Assembly (NCBI GenBank): GCA_904066235.2
Contig: CAJFCV020000004.1
Location: 6,076,001-6,140,000, forward strand
Length of the DNA stretch: 64,000 nucleotides
Source of the DNA: Bursaphelenchus xylophilus
Lineage: Eukaryota; Nematoda; Chromadorea; Rhabditida; Aphelenchoididae
Direction of reading: 5' to 3'
The notes beneath the pieces were generated by a model. The model was given only the letters and a program-made list of their open reading frames with translations, did not search any database and was not told the origin of the DNA. Position numbers and translations under genes: made by a program. The stretch's first letter is position 1. Each line of letters opens with the position of its first letter. Of the stretch, positions 34,461 through 45,278 are shown piece by piece.

Positions 34461-37020
34461 ATGAAGGGGTCCCTCAAGGAGATTGTAAACTATTCTTTTG
34501 GTCATCGTCTTGCAAAGAACGCCACTTCGATCGGGTATGTTGATCAATCGGAGGTGGAGAAGATCGTTGTGGGGACTGCTTCTAATAAGGTCATTCTTCA
34601 AAATTCGGGTAGGTAATTGGATTATACTGCGAGTTTTGTATATTCGGGTTTAATTTTAACATCTTCAGAAGCCATCTTCCATGTGAATGAACCCATTACA
34701 TGGATTGATGTTCTCCCTCCAAAGCAGCGAATCACCTCTGAATTGAATTGTGATCTTGTTGTGGTTGGGACGGATAAAAGTCTTATCGTATTTGATGTTT
34801 ACAACAACAAGACAATTTTCCATCGAGACATGCCTGAGGGCATTTCTTGTGTTAAGATAGGCAGGGTGGAAGAACAACAAGATAATTTAATTATTTGTGG
34901 ATGTGGATCTACAATCTGGGGAATCGACGAGCAAGGCGAGGATGTATTTTGGACCGCCTTGGGTGATGACGTGAATTCCTTGGATCTTTGTGATATTGAC
35001 CATGATGGAATAAATGAGGTAAAAAAAAATTTTTTGTTGATCTTCAGCTCTCAGCTGATCGTTGGAACCAATGGAACCGAAATCAAGGTGCTGAAACAAC
35101 AATCATTAATGAAGGATCTCGTGGAGGGAGATCCGTGTATGTTAATTCGAACTTTGTGTGATGGAAAGTTTGCATTTGGGCTGAATAATGGGGTCATTGG
35201 AGTATACAGAAAATGGGAAAGATTGTGGAGAATCAAGACAAAACATCTGATTAACAACCTTCTCATCTTTCCAATTGTACCTGGAGACGAAAAGATTTAT
35301 CTGGGATGTGTCTGGCAAAATGGAAAGGTATCTCTTATCTTGCTGGGGATTTTTATGTAATCTCAATTTCCAAATGATCTTTTTAGGTGGATGTGAGAGA
35401 CGCTGATAATGGAGAAAATTATTTGAAAACACATCTCGAAGGGGATGTCGCTGGCTCTGTGGTCTTGCGAAGGAACGGGCGGATGGACCAATTATTGGTC
35501 ACGTACTTCAACGGCAAAGGTAAGCAAACAAAAAAGGACTTGCACACTGTCATAGTGAGAGGAGTAGAACTGAATCCGGATTTCGATGAAGTCAGTGACG
35601 AGATTGCGGTTCTTCATGAATTTGGACAAAGAAAACACAATCTTATGGAGGAATTGAAGAACTACGAGGCTACAGAGACACGAGATCGGTCCCAACCAGG
35701 CATTCCTTTGAACACTCAGATGGACTGTACTCTTGAATTAACGGAGGAAAGAGGTCTTCTCCTTCATATTCATGTCTCCAACGATATACCCATAAAGGCT
35801 GTGTTGATGTTTGCTGAAGGAATCTTTCCGTCGGAGTGTTTTGCCATGTATGTATAACCATCCATGTACTATATTTTCAGTCATCCAAATGTAGAAACTT
35901 CGGATATGTTTACTATCATCACCCCGTTAAAGAATACCGCGACGGATATTTTGATGAGAGTTATAATTGGAGCCCAAGGAAGGTGAGGGTCCACTCTTTC
36001 CACATTTTGTATGCCACTTTCTGACCTGTATTTACTCCGATTACAGTACGCAACTTCGTGTGTTGGAATTCGACCGATCACTCCCCAAATTTTCAACATA
36101 CGTGTATCTGGAAGGTGGCGTAACTGCCCCCGAGGGATTTGTTGATTTGGAGTTTACAGTCAGACTGGATTTATTAAATCGATGGTTGGCAACAAACTTC
36201 TTAATTAACGATGAGGTCGTAAACACTATGAACAATGAGAATAGCTGGAGTGTTTCCTTCAAGTGCTGTTATACGAAGGAAGTCTTGCAAATTGAGATCA
36301 TAGGTGGTCGGGTAGGACTTATAAGGCGTGTGTCCTTATCTTTCACAAGCTGACAAGACAAGAACGTTTTCTATCTAAAATCTTTTTGTCTGGCCGGTTC
36401 ACAGTTAAAAATACACACGCCTTATATGACGTTATTGTCGTAGGTGATCATCAAACACAATTTGATTGAAATTGCTGGAGAAGTTGTTCAATCCATGGTG
36501 CAATCAATGGAAATAAGGCAGCTGACAAGTCGAGCGCATTTCCCCAAATACCAAGAACAGCTAATGGAGTTGATAAGCTCGGTAAGGATGTAAAATATCA
36601 TCCATGTAGGTATCTTAGATGGAAGATCGTTACACCATGAACGATAAACTGACTGCGGAATGGACCGAGAGGCTAAACTTTATCCGCGAGACTGTTGTCC
36701 GAGCAGAAGACGCTCTAATAACAGATCAAACTACCAAAGCCAGGAAACTGTACGTTCGCGTGGCAATGCTTAACCGGGAATGCGTAGCACAACGCCAAAT
36801 TTTGATGAATTCGGTGGAAGCTTTGGTCAGTTCTCTGAAGAAACTGAATCTGTTAATCAAACAGAACTCTCAGCTAAAGAGTGGGTTCAGTTTTATACTG
36901 TAATTAACCGTTATTTTAGTTGGTGAGGACGCCAACGAATTGGTCAGGGAATGTCGAAAGCTTTTGGCCGCTGAGAACTTTAGTGTGCTCGGAAAACGTT
37001 TACAAATATCTGGCACTTAA
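34461..37020 (+). CDS. bbs-2: BBS2, BBSome subunit
   Basis: BBSome subunit needed for intraflagellar transport in sensory cilia. Exon 1 is 34461-34608 and exon 2 starts at 34669; further introns fall near 35020-35050, 35325-35385, 35850-35880, 35982-36045, 36312-36444, 36585-36618 and 36882-36920. The N-terminal beta-propeller shows VVVGTDKSLIVFDVYNN, FWTALGDDVNSLDLCDIDHD, LIVGTNGTEIKVLK, FGLNNGVIGVYRKWERLWRIK and GCVWQNGKVDVRDADNGE, all in the order and spacing of BBS2. The middle has EFGQRKHNLMEELKNYEA and the C-terminal part a helical region (MNDKLTAEWTERLNFIRETV). The frame is intact and ends RLQISGT. An X-box lies just upstream. The DAXX-like gene ends close by, but the X-box argues for an own promoter. 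Confidence 0.92.
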
Positions 37021-37617
37021 TTTTAATTACATAAGTTGTGGCATTTAAATATTTATTTGCTAATATATGAGGATGATCCGATCTACAACTTTTTCCGTCT
37101 AGACTGGCAAGAAGCCCGGTTTCTTGGCTGGAGAGCAGGGTTAGGACGGGGTATATACCAAAATACCCGCGAAGCCGGGCATTTTTGGGAATTTTGAAAG
37201 TACTTTAGCATTAAAAAATGTAAAAAAAGTGAAATTTGGTCATAAAGAATCAATAAATGTGGACGTTTTGTCATAATTTGTTCTTTGGCGTTCAAAACTT
37301 GGTTTTGAGGTCGAAAACTATTCCAACCTGGTCCACAGGTTCGTCTTGTGCCGCACCTTATTGCACTACGCCACCGAAGCACTTCTGCGCTGTGCTATGG
37401 AAACGGTTCGCATTTGTTTCCTCGGAAAACACCTTTTATTAGCTGCTAATAAAAGGTAATCCTAGACCAGTTTTCTATGCTCTTTCAAATAGTGTTTGTC
37501 TCAAGAAAAAACCAGGATGCGCGGTTTTGCCGAGCCGTTGTCAGTCAAGAATTTCGCATTTCTTGTCTGAGAGCCCTTCAGCCAACAAATCGGGCCTTGA
37601 CGACAAATTGTAGATCG

Positions 37618-37812
37618 ACACGTTACTTATAAATTTCAGCGCTCTAAAAGTTGCGCAATCTTACATAACGTTGCGCAATTTTTTCTCTTTGTAGAAATTT
37701 CTGCCTTTCTCTGTCGGCTCCTCCTCGCCTCCCCTTTTTTGAGAACTTTTAGCTTTGGACTAAACCCGCGGGGTTGGGATGGACTAGCGCGCTGAAATTT
37801 GTAAGTAACGTG
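37618..37812. repeat. Short inverted-repeat element
   Basis: CACGTTACTTATAAATTTCA on the left is repeated inverted as TGAAATTTGTAAGTAACGTG on the right, with one mismatch, about 150 bp apart. It abuts the next element. Confidence 0.5.
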
Positions 37813-37819
37813 CCGTATA

Positions 37820-38084
37820 TACAGGGTGAGCCACTCGAAGCTTCCGTCCTCTTTTTTTGGATTTCTCCGCCGATCTTCCTAAATTTTAGATTTTTCTTGA
37901 ACTGGGATCCGCCATTTTGAACCGGTTGACTTTCGAATCGAAAAACATTTCGGATTGACCTTTCTATCAGTCTGTCGGGAAAATAATGGCGGGTCGTCGC
38001 ATTTTAGGAAAATCGGCGGATTAAATTTAAGGTCTCGGCAGAGCCATCCAAAGAAAGACGACGGAAGCTTCGAGTGGCACAGTA
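37820..38084. mobile_element. MITE of the TACAGGGTG-CCACTCG family, 265 bp
   Basis: Left end TACAGGGTGAGCCACTCGAA continuing GCTTCCGTC; right end GACGGAAGCTTCGAGTGGC then a degenerate ACAGTA. The end sequence belongs to the same family as the 27.6 kb element, and ATTTCTCCGCCGAT inside is also shared. It ends 49 bp beyond the stop of the small membrane protein gene. Confidence 0.6.
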
Positions 38085-38132
38085 TAATTATGCAATGATC
38101 TTGAAAGTTAAACCCGTAAATTAATTATTATG

Positions 38133-38590
38133 TCATACATTGGCAGAATGGGAATTTAAAGGCTCACGCCCTCTGTGATCTCCGCGCCCAGTCGGCCTAG
38201 TGGCCAAGGAATTCATGACAATCGTTTGGCCCCGATCATAATTGGAGTCGAGCCCATTCTGACCAGATTGACGGCCTGCTTCTCTTCTTTGCTTTCTTTG
38301 CGCCCTTCTGAAGTTTTAGCCCATTAAAATTAACTTTTTTATTCAACAGCTTTGCCCCGACTTCTTTCTCGCGGGTTCCCCGAGAAAATCCCGTAGTGTC
38401 TAAAAACAAGGGAAACTTACTTTGCACTCATTAATTCGATCTGCCTTTTTGTCCGAGGAATACGAATCCTCATAAAACAACACACAATTATTGTCATTAC
38501 TAATAACACGGATCCAACTAGTCCAATTAGCATCCATAATCGAAGGCCTGGAGCGATAAATTGATCCATCCAATGAGTGTCATCGTGCAT
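38133..38590 (-). CDS. Small single-pass membrane protein with basic cytoplasmic tail
   Basis: Not recognised. Two exons, 38590-38421 and 38307-38133 (intron gtaagt...acttcag), give about 114 residues. The ATG follows a TTTTCAG acceptor by one base, which suits spliced-leader trans-splicing. A short N-terminus (MHDDTHWMDQFIAPGLRLW) is followed by one membrane span (MLIGLVGSVLLVMTIIVCCF), then a positively charged stretch (RIRIPRTKRQ, KRAQRKQRREAGR) placing the tail in the cytoplasm by the positive-inside rule, and a polar C-terminus ending NSHSANV. The second exon stays open over its full length in the joined frame, which supports the join. Function unknown. Confidence 0.6.
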
Positions 38591-39443
38591 TCTGAAAACG
38601 TATTAGGTAGTTTTTATAGTGCACTCAAGCCACGTGTATAGTCCTCATATACCAAAATAACGGAGACAATTTTTTGAAGTGTACTACCGCGAAAAACAGG
38701 CGTTGGAGAAACACAAGCGACAGCGCATAATATTCTGTAACACCTTGTCTATAATCCAAAAAAATTTGGTAGAATCATCATGTCGCAAAAAAAAGTTACA
38801 GTTAAACAAAGATGCCTTGCGCCGTTTTTTAGATTTTGGTTCCCTTGTGTTGCGTAGAGCCTAGCTGCACTACTGCTAGTTTTCTGGGCTACGGTTCTTA
38901 TTTCTAAGGTGGTACCGATCTCAACATCATGAATCTTAATAAGTCACAGAAAAAACGGGAAATCTTGTCAACGTTATTTTGGGTCACCCTGTAATTCCTT
39001 AGTTGGCGACGGGATTTCGGACAGACGAGCGAAGTCTGTTCCAAATGTAGGGTGGCCGAAATTGCTCACGCACATGGTTTAAAGGTGACTATAAAAGAAA
39101 ACGCCCAGTCTCCCGGCATCAAACCCTCGAAAACCGGAAAAAGCCGCCTTTTGGCCCTTCAAAACAATGTGTCCGGCCATTGCATCGGCATGGCCAATAC
39201 ATCTGCTCCATTCGAACCGGGAGAGAAAGCGAGAGACCAATGTCAAATATTATCCCCGACCCCAAGACAACTGACCGGCCAATTTACGCACTTTAGAATT
39301 TATCGATTAACAACAAAATAAGCTAATTATCACATCAAAAAGTGGATAGAATAAAATTCTTATGCAAAAGATGGAGATAGATATGTATAAAAGTTGAGAC
39401 CAAGACTGAAATAATTTGGAAACTGTATTATAATCAAAGAAAA
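38591..39443. other. Intergenic, 0.85 kb
   Basis: Upstream of the small membrane protein and downstream of cgh-1, which lies at higher coordinates on the same minus strand. GGGTCACCCTGTA at 38982-38994 resembles a repeat end, but I found no partner. No supported exon. Confidence 0.4.
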
Positions 39444-40963
39444 TCAGCACGAAGTATTCGCTGAACCGACGGATGAAGACACAACCGAATCATCTTGACC
39501 TCTTTCTTTCTCCTGTTGGAACTCAGCGACATAAAGTTTTGGATCAACGTCCTTGGGAATAGGATCAATGCGAGTCTTCAGTTCCCTTTCGATGCGACCC
39601 ATGTTGAATCGATCCTCGTAAGTGACAAGATTGACAGCAATACCAAGGTGACCAAAGCGACCAGATCTGAAAAACCAATAGAACGTAACCATTATTTTAC
39701 CTTCCAATTCTATGCAAGTAGGTTTCGGCATTTCTTGGAAAGTCAAAGTTGATCACAACATTGACCGCTTGGATATCGATACCACGAGTAAGGAGATCGG
39801 AACAAACCAAATTGCGACAATTTCCTTGACGGAAGTCATGGAAAACACGGTTCCTGTGATGTTGCGCCATTTTAGAATGGATATAAAAGCACGAGTAACC
39901 GAGTTCAGTGATCTTCTTGGCCAAAAGTTCGACTCTTTGGGTAGAGTTGCAGAAGATGATAGACTGGTTGATCTGGAGCTTCCGGAACAGTGTGTTCAAA
40001 CAATGGACCTATAAACGTCTAAATTTCAGGTAGTTACACTAACCTTTTGCTTCTCTTGAACACACGCGTAGAATTGACTGACTCCCAGCAGGGTCAATTC
40101 GTCCATCAAGTTCACTTCAAACGCCTTTCTCATATGGTTCTGCATGAAAGTGGCGACTGTGCGCGGGAAAGTTGCAGAGAACATCATAATCTGTCTGTCT
40201 CCAGGAAGATGCGAGACCAAACGATCCAACATGGCCTAAAAACAGCTATGAAGCCATAATCGACAGCAATCGTTACCTGGAAATCTTGCGACAGCAACTT
40301 GTCTGCCTCATCCAAGACCAAAGTTTTGCACTCGTTCATTTTGGCAACACCCTTATCCATCAAGTCAAGGATTCTTCCGGGGGTCGCAATAATAAGGTGA
40401 ACGACACCGTTTAGACGAAGAAGATCGTCACGGAGATCGGTTCCACCAGTAGTCACCATAATCTGAAAAAAATTCAGACAACCAGAAAGGAAACTCACCT
40501 TCAACTTCAGATGCTTGCTAAGCTCAACACAAATTTGAGAGGTCTGAAGAGCCAATTCCCTGGTAGGGACAACAATAAGAGCTTGAATGGCGTTCAATCC
40601 CGGGTTGATCTTCTCAATCACAGGAATACAATAAGCTCCAGTCTTTCCGGTCCCGTTTTTCGCACGGGCCAAAATATCCTGACCTGAAATGAGTTCAAAT
40701 AGGATTAAAATAACATAGATTACCTTAAAATACGGAAATTCATTCTTACCGGACATAGCAGCTTTGATGGTGCTCTCTTGAATCGGAGAAGGCTTGTCCC
40801 ATCCTTTTTCGAAGATTCCCTTCAGCAGATCGCGAGAGAGACCAAACTGCTCGAACTCGATTCCCTGTGTAGCAGTTACATCGGCTGTTCTGATTCGCAT
40901 ATCTCTTGGAGGCAGTTTTAAGTCCTTTTTCCAATCGTCGCTTAGTTGAAGGACAAGGGTCAT
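39444..40963 (-). CDS. cgh-1: DEAD-box RNA helicase CGH-1 (DDX6/Dhh1 family)
   Basis: ATP-dependent RNA helicase of P-bodies and germ granules that promotes translational repression and decapping. Start at 40963 ([19 protein letters not shown]). The DDX6-specific Q-motif region [19 protein letters not shown] is followed by motif [13 protein letters not shown], Ia [22 protein letters not shown], Ib [56 protein letters not shown] and [17 protein letters not shown]. Introns fall near 40750, 40500, 40275, 40045 and 39690, all in frame. The C-terminus ([17 protein letters not shown] then a Ser-rich end) is as in DDX6. Nothing is missing. It shares the window with a DCP1-like gene, a functional partner in the family. 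Confidence 0.96.
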
Positions 40964-41625
40964 TTTGAACGAATTAGATTGCGCGTGTATAAAACTGAAA
41001 GAAATAAACTTAAACCCGACGTAAACAAGGTTAATATAATGCAAACACCAAACGCAATACCGCGTTTGCAACACTTACTAGATAAAGAAAATGAGTTTGC
41101 CACAGAGCCGAAGGCAATCAACCCATTTTTCATCTTCCAAGAAATTCATCGCTTGAACAATCGGAATACTGTAGTTTTCTTCGTAAGACCTACAAGAGAC
41201 CATTGTTTTTGAAATACAGGGTCAAACTTCCATCCTTATTTCAAGTATTTCTCCGCCGAAAATGCACCAATTTCTATAATATTTATATCAAATTGAAGCT
41301 GAGGTGCCCCATTTTTTGTCCAGCAAATATGACAAGCCCAAGTTCACGGAGGCTCCCGTACTGACCTTCGACATTTTAATTCCAAATTTTAGAGCCCGAA
41401 ATCGGTGAAACAGAAATTTTTTGCAATGATTTTCAGTTGAGTTTCTCGGACTTTGAAAATGTTCGAGTCTTTGGCTAAATAAGACATTTAGAAGTAGCTG
41501 AAAAAATTTACGGCAGTGAACGGAATACTCGTAATTATTTTTCAAAGCATTGCTCTTGTGTTCTGGGGATTTTTTTTATAGCAAAGTAAATAATACAGTG
41601 AAATGGTTATAATCTTGTGTAGAAG
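40964..41625. other. Intergenic, 0.66 kb, with a repeat fragment
   Basis: Upstream of cgh-1 and downstream of the BTB gene. 41216-41400 is a fragment of the TACAGGG family: TACAGGGTCAAACTTCC, then CTCCGCCGAAAATGCACCAA, compare CGCCAATAATGCACCAATTT in the 27.6 kb element. No matching right end found. Confidence 0.45.
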
Positions 41626-43386
41626 TTAGGTATTGACAAAAAAATTAATGGCAGCTTCAGGGTTGTTTCTGATGAGATCCGAATACAGTTGCTCCTGAAA
41701 GAAAGACTATTAACGGGAAGACCACTTATGCCATTGATTGTATTTAATGACACACATACCGCTTCTTCTTTCGTGATGTAAGTATCGATAAACTGTTTGG
41801 CTCTAACAGCGATATCTTGTCCTCCAAATTGACCGGCCAGACAAACAAGATCAAGAACATTGGACTGATCAATGTTCTTCCCAACCTTACTCATACAATG
41901 GTCCCTGAGTCCATCTAATTGAAAGTAATCTGCTGCTTTCACAACTTCAGAGCAGATCGAACAGGCTTGGTTGGAGACCTTCCCATGGTATATATAGTAG
42001 AAGATCTCTTTGACTATCTGAAAATCAAATGCTTTTAATCCTTTCCGGACGAGTCGGCATCCCCACGCAGAAATAAAATGGGGTACCATAGTGAGTAATA
42101 CAATAGTGGTTCAGCACATCAAAGCGTTATTCAACTCATGTGTTTTCTAGATTTCAAAGTCTGTTGTAGCTTACGCATTTCTTGTCTAGAGGCCTAACAC
42201 ACAAAAATCTCGGTTTCTGCCCACGACACGTGATTTGATGCGTATGTCACCATCCTTACATATTTGACTTTAGGTAAAAAATTGGCCGAAATTTAAAACG
42301 CATTTTCAAAAATCGATAACAAATCATTTTCAGACAACGAGTGTCTCAACGCCTATGACTCACCTCTGGTCTGAACGTATTGACAACGGCTTCGTTGCGT
42401 TGACTTTCTTTGGTATCTCCCAGGAACATGCTTTGAAAATATGGAGAACTCGGTCCAACAATGACTTTATGCACGGGAATTCTGATAGTCTCCTCTCCAG
42501 GATATTCGCAGATAAACGTGAAGTCACTGTACTTTTCATCCATATACATTTTGGCCGCTTGGAACTAAAAACGTCAAAGAATGACAATTGAGGTCATACA
42601 TTTCGAGAGTCCTCGTTGGAAGAAAATGTAGCTGGTTCAACTAGAGGTTGTCCTTCCCGTTCCCTTCGTTGCGGGTGTGCAGTTGAGAACCTAAGTTCGG
42701 CGTTCCAACCATTTCCTCGGTCCACAATGGGAACGGCAACGTACTAAAAAAACAAACAAGATTAGGAAGGTTAGAATCACTAAAATAAAAAATCCTTACC
42801 AACGCATCTCCATTGTCTAATTTCCCCATCTTGGTAGATATTTCACTCAATCTTCGATCGTACGTTCTGAAGTTCTCAATTGGTTTTGTTATGCTGACAG
42901 AAACACTTTCCCATCCAGGATACACTGGTTGAAGTTTGAAACCAATTCGATTGTACTAAATAAAGTCATTAAATATTTCAACTTCAAGCGTACCCCCCTA
43001 TTATACTCTATAAGCAAAGTCGTAGTAAATGCGGGGCTATTTTGGAACTCATCAATCTGTAATTCCATCTGAGCATTTTCTCTTTGAGTGAGGGTAAGTG
43101 GAACAATCTTTGTATAGTATGGTTGCTGGTGTCTCTGACGTTGTGGTATTCTTTCACCATATCCTTCATCGTCAGGAAATGGATCTCCAAACGCAACCCC
43201 GGGCCTTTGAACACCTCTAGCAATAAGTGATATCTGATCACGCCTTCGATCAACGTCTCCAAGTCCTGCTCTTCCTCTTGGTCTCAGAACGTCATTTCTC
43301 CTGTACCGTTCGAAATGGAGATCAGCTACTTCTGCCGGAATCTCAAGGTCCTCTTCGCCGGAAACACCTTCATCATTCCTAGACAT
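41626..43386 (-). CDS. BTB/POZ-domain protein
   Basis: Probable substrate adaptor for a CUL3 ubiquitin ligase, by family. Start at 43386 (MSRNDEGVSGEEDLEIPAEV). Exon 1 is charged and Arg/Gln-rich. The next exons (YNRIGFKLQPVYPGWESVSV, TLRRLSEI-like helix, then VAVPIVDRGNGWNAELRFS) form a region that may be a divergent MATH-like fold. The BTB domain is clear: MYMDEKYSDFTFICEY, IPVHKVIVGPSSPYFQSMF, then after a 0.34 kb intron VKEIFYYIYHGKV, AADYFQLDGLRDHCM and NVLDLVCLAGQFGG. It ends AAINFFVNT. The frame is open through all joins (donors near 42980, 42800, 42570, 42357 and 41760). Confidence 0.8.
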
Positions 43387-43800
43387 ACCTGAAAAACTTC
43401 ACTATCTGGGGGAAAATTCATAAGGCTATATATTGTATAAGGCATGCGAGATTACAGGGCAGCGCAAAAGAAATTTTGACGAAAAATTTGAATGAGCTGG
43501 TTATTTTGAAGAAAACATGGGTCTCCAAATCCATTTTCAAGAAAAAATCTCGCGTTTGAAAACTTCGTATATCAGATTTTTTTATTTGTTAGCGAAATGA
43601 CGAAAATGACCCCAATTTTCAAATGACGTCAGATTGAAAAAATCTGTCAACAATTTTTTGCGTCTGGCCCATGTTATACGATGAAGATCGAGAATGGTTT
43701 ATAATTTGCAAAATCAGTAAAAAAAATCAGACTTTTTTTTGATATACATAATCAATCCAGCACAACCGATTTTTTGTGGTTTTGTGCAGTTTTACGAATT

Positions 43801-43870
43801 TTCGTTCCACGGGGATCGAACCCGTGACCTCTGTATTACTAAATTTGACCAAAATCCACTACACCACGAA
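43801..43870 (-). other. tRNA-like sequence (tRNA pseudogene or SINE head)
   Basis: Read on the minus strand, it begins TTCGTGGTGTAGTGGA, which fits a pol III A box, and contains GGTCACGGGTTCGATCCC, a perfect B box with a five-pair T stem (ACGGG/CCCGT). The ends pair partly (TTCGT with ACGAA). I cannot fold a proper anticodon arm, so this is either a decayed tRNA or a tRNA-derived SINE rather than a working tRNA. Confidence 0.45.
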
Positions 43871-44296
43871 AAAAGGGTGATGACTTTTTACACATTTTTT
43901 AATGTTTCTAGGGCAGAATTTTACGCTGATTAACATATGTAAAAATCAGCTGCGGCATTTCAGAAACAAATTTTTTATGGCCGATTTTGTTCGGCCGAAA
44001 CCACATTGCGGTATGTTACAGTAACCCGACCGCCGAAATTCTGGATTCGCAATGACGAGCATACCCGAAAACATCAGTATTCTCAATTTCAGCCATTTGT
44101 GGTGAGTAGTTATGTTGTAATAGTCGATTACTGTAAAACGTTAAATTGTAAATTACAGTAGGTTAATGAGAGAATTAGGCAAAAATGTTTCAGGAATATG
44201 TTTACTGGATGCCTGCGGTCATTTTAAAATCAAAAACTCAAAATCCATTTTTTTTCTATGTCCACGGCTGATTCAGTGACTCAGAAATCGTGTTTT

Positions 44297-44694
44297 AATA
44301 TTTTCGCTTCGGGACTTGGGAAAAAGGATTTTTTGGAGAATTTGAACAAAATTTTGAAATGTTTTCGCTTCGGGACTTGGGGAAAAATTTTTTTTTGAGA
44401 ATTTTTAAGTGTTTTCGCTTTTATTTGCTTACAATCAGTACGACTATCTTCTTACTCCGCTCTCTGGCACTGTCTGTGCTTAAATCCCGTTCTTCCAGTT
44501 AAAAACATAAACAATGGATACGGTTTTCTTATTCGCTCGTCGCTTATAAACACTATTTTCCTAAAAAAAATTTAAAATAAACCTCAATACTCCAAAAAGT
44601 CCTTTTTCCCCAATCCGCAAGCGAAAACATTTCAAAAAAATTTTTCAAATTCACAAAAAAATTCTTTTTTCCCAGTCCCGAAGCGAAAATATTA
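44297..44694. repeat. Inverted repeat with TTTTCGCTTCGGGACTTGGG units
   Basis: TAATATTTTCGCTTCGGGAC at 44297 is repeated inverted at the right end (GTCCCGAAGCGAAAATATTA). A second TTTTCGCTTCGGGACTTGGG unit at about 44360 has an inverted counterpart near 44610. Non-coding. Confidence 0.55.
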
Positions 44695-45278
44695 AACGGT
44701 ATCGTTGACCCGAGGTGTCGTTGATCCGAAATGTCGGGACGCGGATTTCTCGAATTTCTGCGTGCGAAAGCGGCGACAAATTGTGCGAACTTTTGAGCGC
44801 GAGTAGTTTTGTATAAGATAAGGCAATAAAACCAGTAGGTGAAAAATCTTATGGGCATGGGCTTATTGCCGAAGCTCCCATTTTATAAAAGTGATTGTTT
44901 CGTTTCGAAAGTGTTTGTGCGCATTAGATAAAAAAAACAAATATTTTTAATAGTATCGTATCAGCTAATTGTAAAAAAAAACAATAGCAAAATCGGACGT
45001 TAGTCAGGTTAAACGAAACGCCTAAATCTGAAAGAATTGATTCATCTTCGTTTCCGTGAGTCTTTTTTTCAGATGGACCGGACGGGCTCAGAAACAGCTG
45101 ATGCTCGGGGGTGGAAGGGAAAGAACATACGGGTCAGCCCCATCATTTTGAAACGACACGTTTTTAGAACAAGACATGTTTATTATTATAAATCTCTGGC
45201 ATTTCAAATATGCCATTTTTAGAAAACCGAGATTGATATTATGGTTTATGAGGCTTTATGATTTGAGTATCCCGTATT

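Larger units (their letters stand above)
37021..38132. other. Intergenic, 1.1 kb, with two repeat elements
   Basis: Holds an inverted-repeat pair (37618-37642 and 37789-37812) directly followed by a short terminal-inverted-repeat element (37820-38084). The rest shows no exon I can support. Confidence 0.5.
43387..45278. other. Intergenic, 1.9 kb, repeat-rich
   Basis: Contains a tRNA-like sequence (43801-43870) and an inverted repeat (44297-44694). No protein-coding exon I can support; the 3' end of the aminopeptidase begins at 45279. Confidence 0.5.

Noticed and set aside
39052..39321. Plus-strand frame downstream of cgh-1
   Set aside because: No homology, no splice context, and it sits in intergenic DNA.
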